From NCBI GenBank assembly GCA_027064585.1, contig JAMOPI010000029.1, forward strand, positions 1-64,000: 64,000 nt of DNA, read 5' to 3'. Each line of letters starts with the position of its first letter. Position 1 is the stretch's first letter. This document shows, in pieces, positions 62,698 through 64,000 of the stretch. The notes under the pieces were generated by a model. The model was not told the origin of the DNA. It did no database searches and worked only from the letters and a program-made list of their open reading frames with translations. Source of the DNA: Candidatus Desulfofervidaceae bacterium (lineage in GTDB: Bacteria > Desulfobacterota > Desulfofervidia > Desulfofervidales > Desulfofervidaceae). Made by a program: the position numbers and the translations under genes.

Positions 62698-63421
62698 AGA
62701 AGCCCAAAAACGACTCATCTTTGCCTTAGATGTGCCTGACAAAAAGAAGGCCTTTTTTTGGGTTGATTTACTTAAGGGTAAAATAGGTGTATTTAAAATA
62801 GGGATAGAGCTTTTTCTTAGTACAGGCCCTCACATTATTAGAGAAATAAAAAAGAGAGCAGGGGCCCAAATATTCCTTGACCTGAAACTTCACGATATTC
62901 CAGCTACTGTCTTGGCTGCCTGTCGGCAGGCGGTGTTTTACGGTGTGGATTTTTTTACCGTGCATGTGCCTCCCTATAAAGGGCTGTTTAATGAATTTTC
63001 GTCTACACGAACAAAAATTATTGGCGTAACGGTTTTAACTAGCCTTGAAACGGAAGACTTGCTTAATCTAGGTATTGCGCGTGAGCTAGCTATTCATCCT
63101 GAAAAATTAGCCCTAAAAAGGGCGCAGTTGGCTAAAGAGGCAGGTTGTGCTGGTGTCGTTTGTTCTGGGAAAGAGGTCAAAAAGATAAAAGAGCTATTTG
63201 GAGAGGATTTTATTACCATCACTCCTGGTATTCGCCTAAAACAAGATAATGTGCATGATCAAAAAAGGGTAGTAACGCCCTATATGGCCATCCGAAACGG
63301 CAGTGACTACATTGTTGTAGGCAGAAGCATCCGGCATACACCGAATCCTCTGAATGCTGTTAGACAGATAACGGCTGAAATTGCTTCTGCCTTAAAGGAA
63401 ATCACCCCCCCACGGGGCTAG
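62678..63421 (+). CDS. pyrF: Orotidine 5'-phosphate decarboxylase
   Basis: A 247-aa TIM barrel. Motifs: KRLIFALDVPDKKKAFFWV, FKIGIELFLSTGP, IFLDLKLHDIPATVLAA (the DxKxxD catalytic network), TVHVPPY, and ITPGIRL with DYIVVGRSIRHTPNP for phosphate. Last step of UMP synthesis. The gene overlaps the preceding YkgJ-type gene by 20 nt. Unrelated to nearby hxlA except by fold. Confidence 0.95.
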   Translation: MKENICEEAQKRLIFALDVPDKKKAFFWVDLLKGKIGVFKIGIELFLSTGPHIIREIKKRAGAQIFLDLKLHDIPATVLAACRQAVFYGVDFFTVHVPPYKGLFNEFSSTRTKIIGVTVLTSLETEDLLNLGIARELAIHPEKLALKRAQLAKEAGCAGVVCSGKEVKKIKELFGEDFITITPGIRLKQDNVHDQKRVVTPYMAIRNGSDYIVVGRSIRHTPNPLNAVRQITAEIASALKEITPPRG

Positions 63422-63614
63422 GGACGCTTGATAGATCAGGTAGGACAAGGATTGGGACTGGTGGCAGGATTTTTAGGAGAAACTAAAAACCTTTTCTTAG
63501 AATTGGTTTTAACAAATATTTTTTTAAACTTTTTCCACCACTGTTTCAATTTAGCCATAAATTCTATATACACCAAAAGCGACACAATGGCAAATCCTTT
63601 AGCAGGTGAAAAAA

Positions 63615-64000
63615 ATGCCCATTTATGACGCCTTTCATCGTGCAATTACTTACTTACGCGTTTCCATAACCGATCGCTGTAATTTGCGCTGTCGTTATTG
63701 TGTGCCTAAGGAGGGGATAAAAAAGTTGCCCCATGAAGAAATTCTGCGCTATGAGGAAATTCTGCGTATCGTAAAAATAGCGGCGCAGATGGGCTTTAAA
63801 AAGGTGAGAATTACAGGTGGAGAACCTCTCGTCCGAAAAAATCTTGTTTATCTGATTGAAAAGATAGGAAAAATAGAGGGAATTGAAAAGGTCTGTCTTA
63901 CGACAAACGGAGTGCTTCTGCCTGAAATGGCCGCGGATTTGTATAAGGCTGGCCTAAGACATATTAATATTAGCTTGGATACCCTTAATCCTGAAAAATA
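63615..64000 (+). CDS. moaA: GTP 3',8-cyclase MoaA (5' part, runs off the window)
   Basis: 128 complete codons are visible, then the window ends. The radical SAM motif CNLRCRYC lies near residue 22, with ITGGEPLVRKNLVYLIEKI and SLDTLNPEK following. This is the standard N-terminus of MoaA (MPIYDAFHRAITYLRVSITD), the first enzyme of molybdopterin synthesis. AGGTGA precedes ATG 63615. The C-terminal cluster-binding region lies outside. Confidence 0.95.
   Translation, partial: MPIYDAFHRAITYLRVSITDRCNLRCRYCVPKEGIKKLPHEEILRYEEILRIVKIAAQMGFKKVRITGGEPLVRKNLVYLIEKIGKIEGIEKVCLTTNGVLLPEMAADLYKAGLRHINISLDTLNPEK

Noticed and set aside
63428-63645. Overlapping plus- and minus-strand open frames between pyrF and moaA
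   Set aside because: Each is about 66-69 codons, they overlap each other and moaA, and neither has a Shine-Dalgarno or a recognisable family. One could be a real small gene but nothing favours it.

Overview
The window looks like chromosome from a Gram-negative, anaerobic bacterium of moderate-to-low GC, probably in or near Desulfobacterota/Thermodesulfobacteria. This is inference from content: a decaheme c-type cytochrome with an MtrB/PioB-like outer-membrane barrel, KdsD (LPS sugar pathway), a 4Fe-4S-type PurF, an HPS-PHI pair, an AddAB-like nuclease and an archaeal-type ATPase. No rRNA gene is present, so the lineage cannot be fixed from this window.

Region 1-8.4 kb is accessory. It holds a DUF4258/YgiT-type toxin-antitoxin-like pair bracketed by an exact 28-bp direct repeat, a LysR regulator divergent from a decaheme cytochrome and outer-membrane barrel pair (a candidate electron conduit across the outer membrane), an intact IS256-family insertion sequence, and a truncated phage head-protease-like gene with small orphan genes.

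Region 8.4-31.4 kb is mostly core. It runs through mfd, a TumE-like toxin-antitoxin pair, a methyltransferase, an hxlA-hxlB-unknown operon, panE-hpt, purF-kdsD-(DHDPS-like)-pfk, a decayed VapBC pair, scpA-scpB-rluB, a K+ channel, and the convergent addA/addB-like pair.

Region 31.4-38.0 kb reads leftward. A 530-base non-coding stretch holds a GC-rich folded element. It is followed by a PAP2 phosphatase, a small unknown protein, a DnaG-core-like protein, ddl, an HD hydrolase and a small protein. An island follows: an archaeal-type ATPase, a fragment of folE2, a second DUF4258/YgiT pair, and intact folE2. The fragment and the intact gene share a 263-bp direct repeat that brackets the toxin-antitoxin pair.

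Region 38.1-58.2 kb holds an MFS transporter, xseAB, tRNA-Leu(UAG), the proteostasis run tig-clpP-clpX-lon, DUF429, 5-formyl-THF cyclo-ligase, a DUF4143 ATPase, a YkgJ-type protein, a ModA-like protein without a signal peptide, rlmE-yebC-ruvC-ruvA-ruvB, and two FtsX/MacB-type permeases lacking an adjacent ATPase.

Region 58.2-64 kb holds an isochorismatase-family hydrolase, a small membrane protein, a large MscS channel, about 1 kb of decayed IS5- and IS3-type transposase remnants, a second YkgJ-type protein, pyrF, and the 5' part of moaA running off the end. Three toxin-antitoxin-like pairs plus one decayed VapBC, with IS debris, mark the recently reshaped parts. The strongest leads are the toxin-antitoxin insertion that rebuilt the folE2 3' end, the heme-binding motif inside the outer-membrane barrel, and several unrecognised or degenerate enzymes embedded in housekeeping operons.
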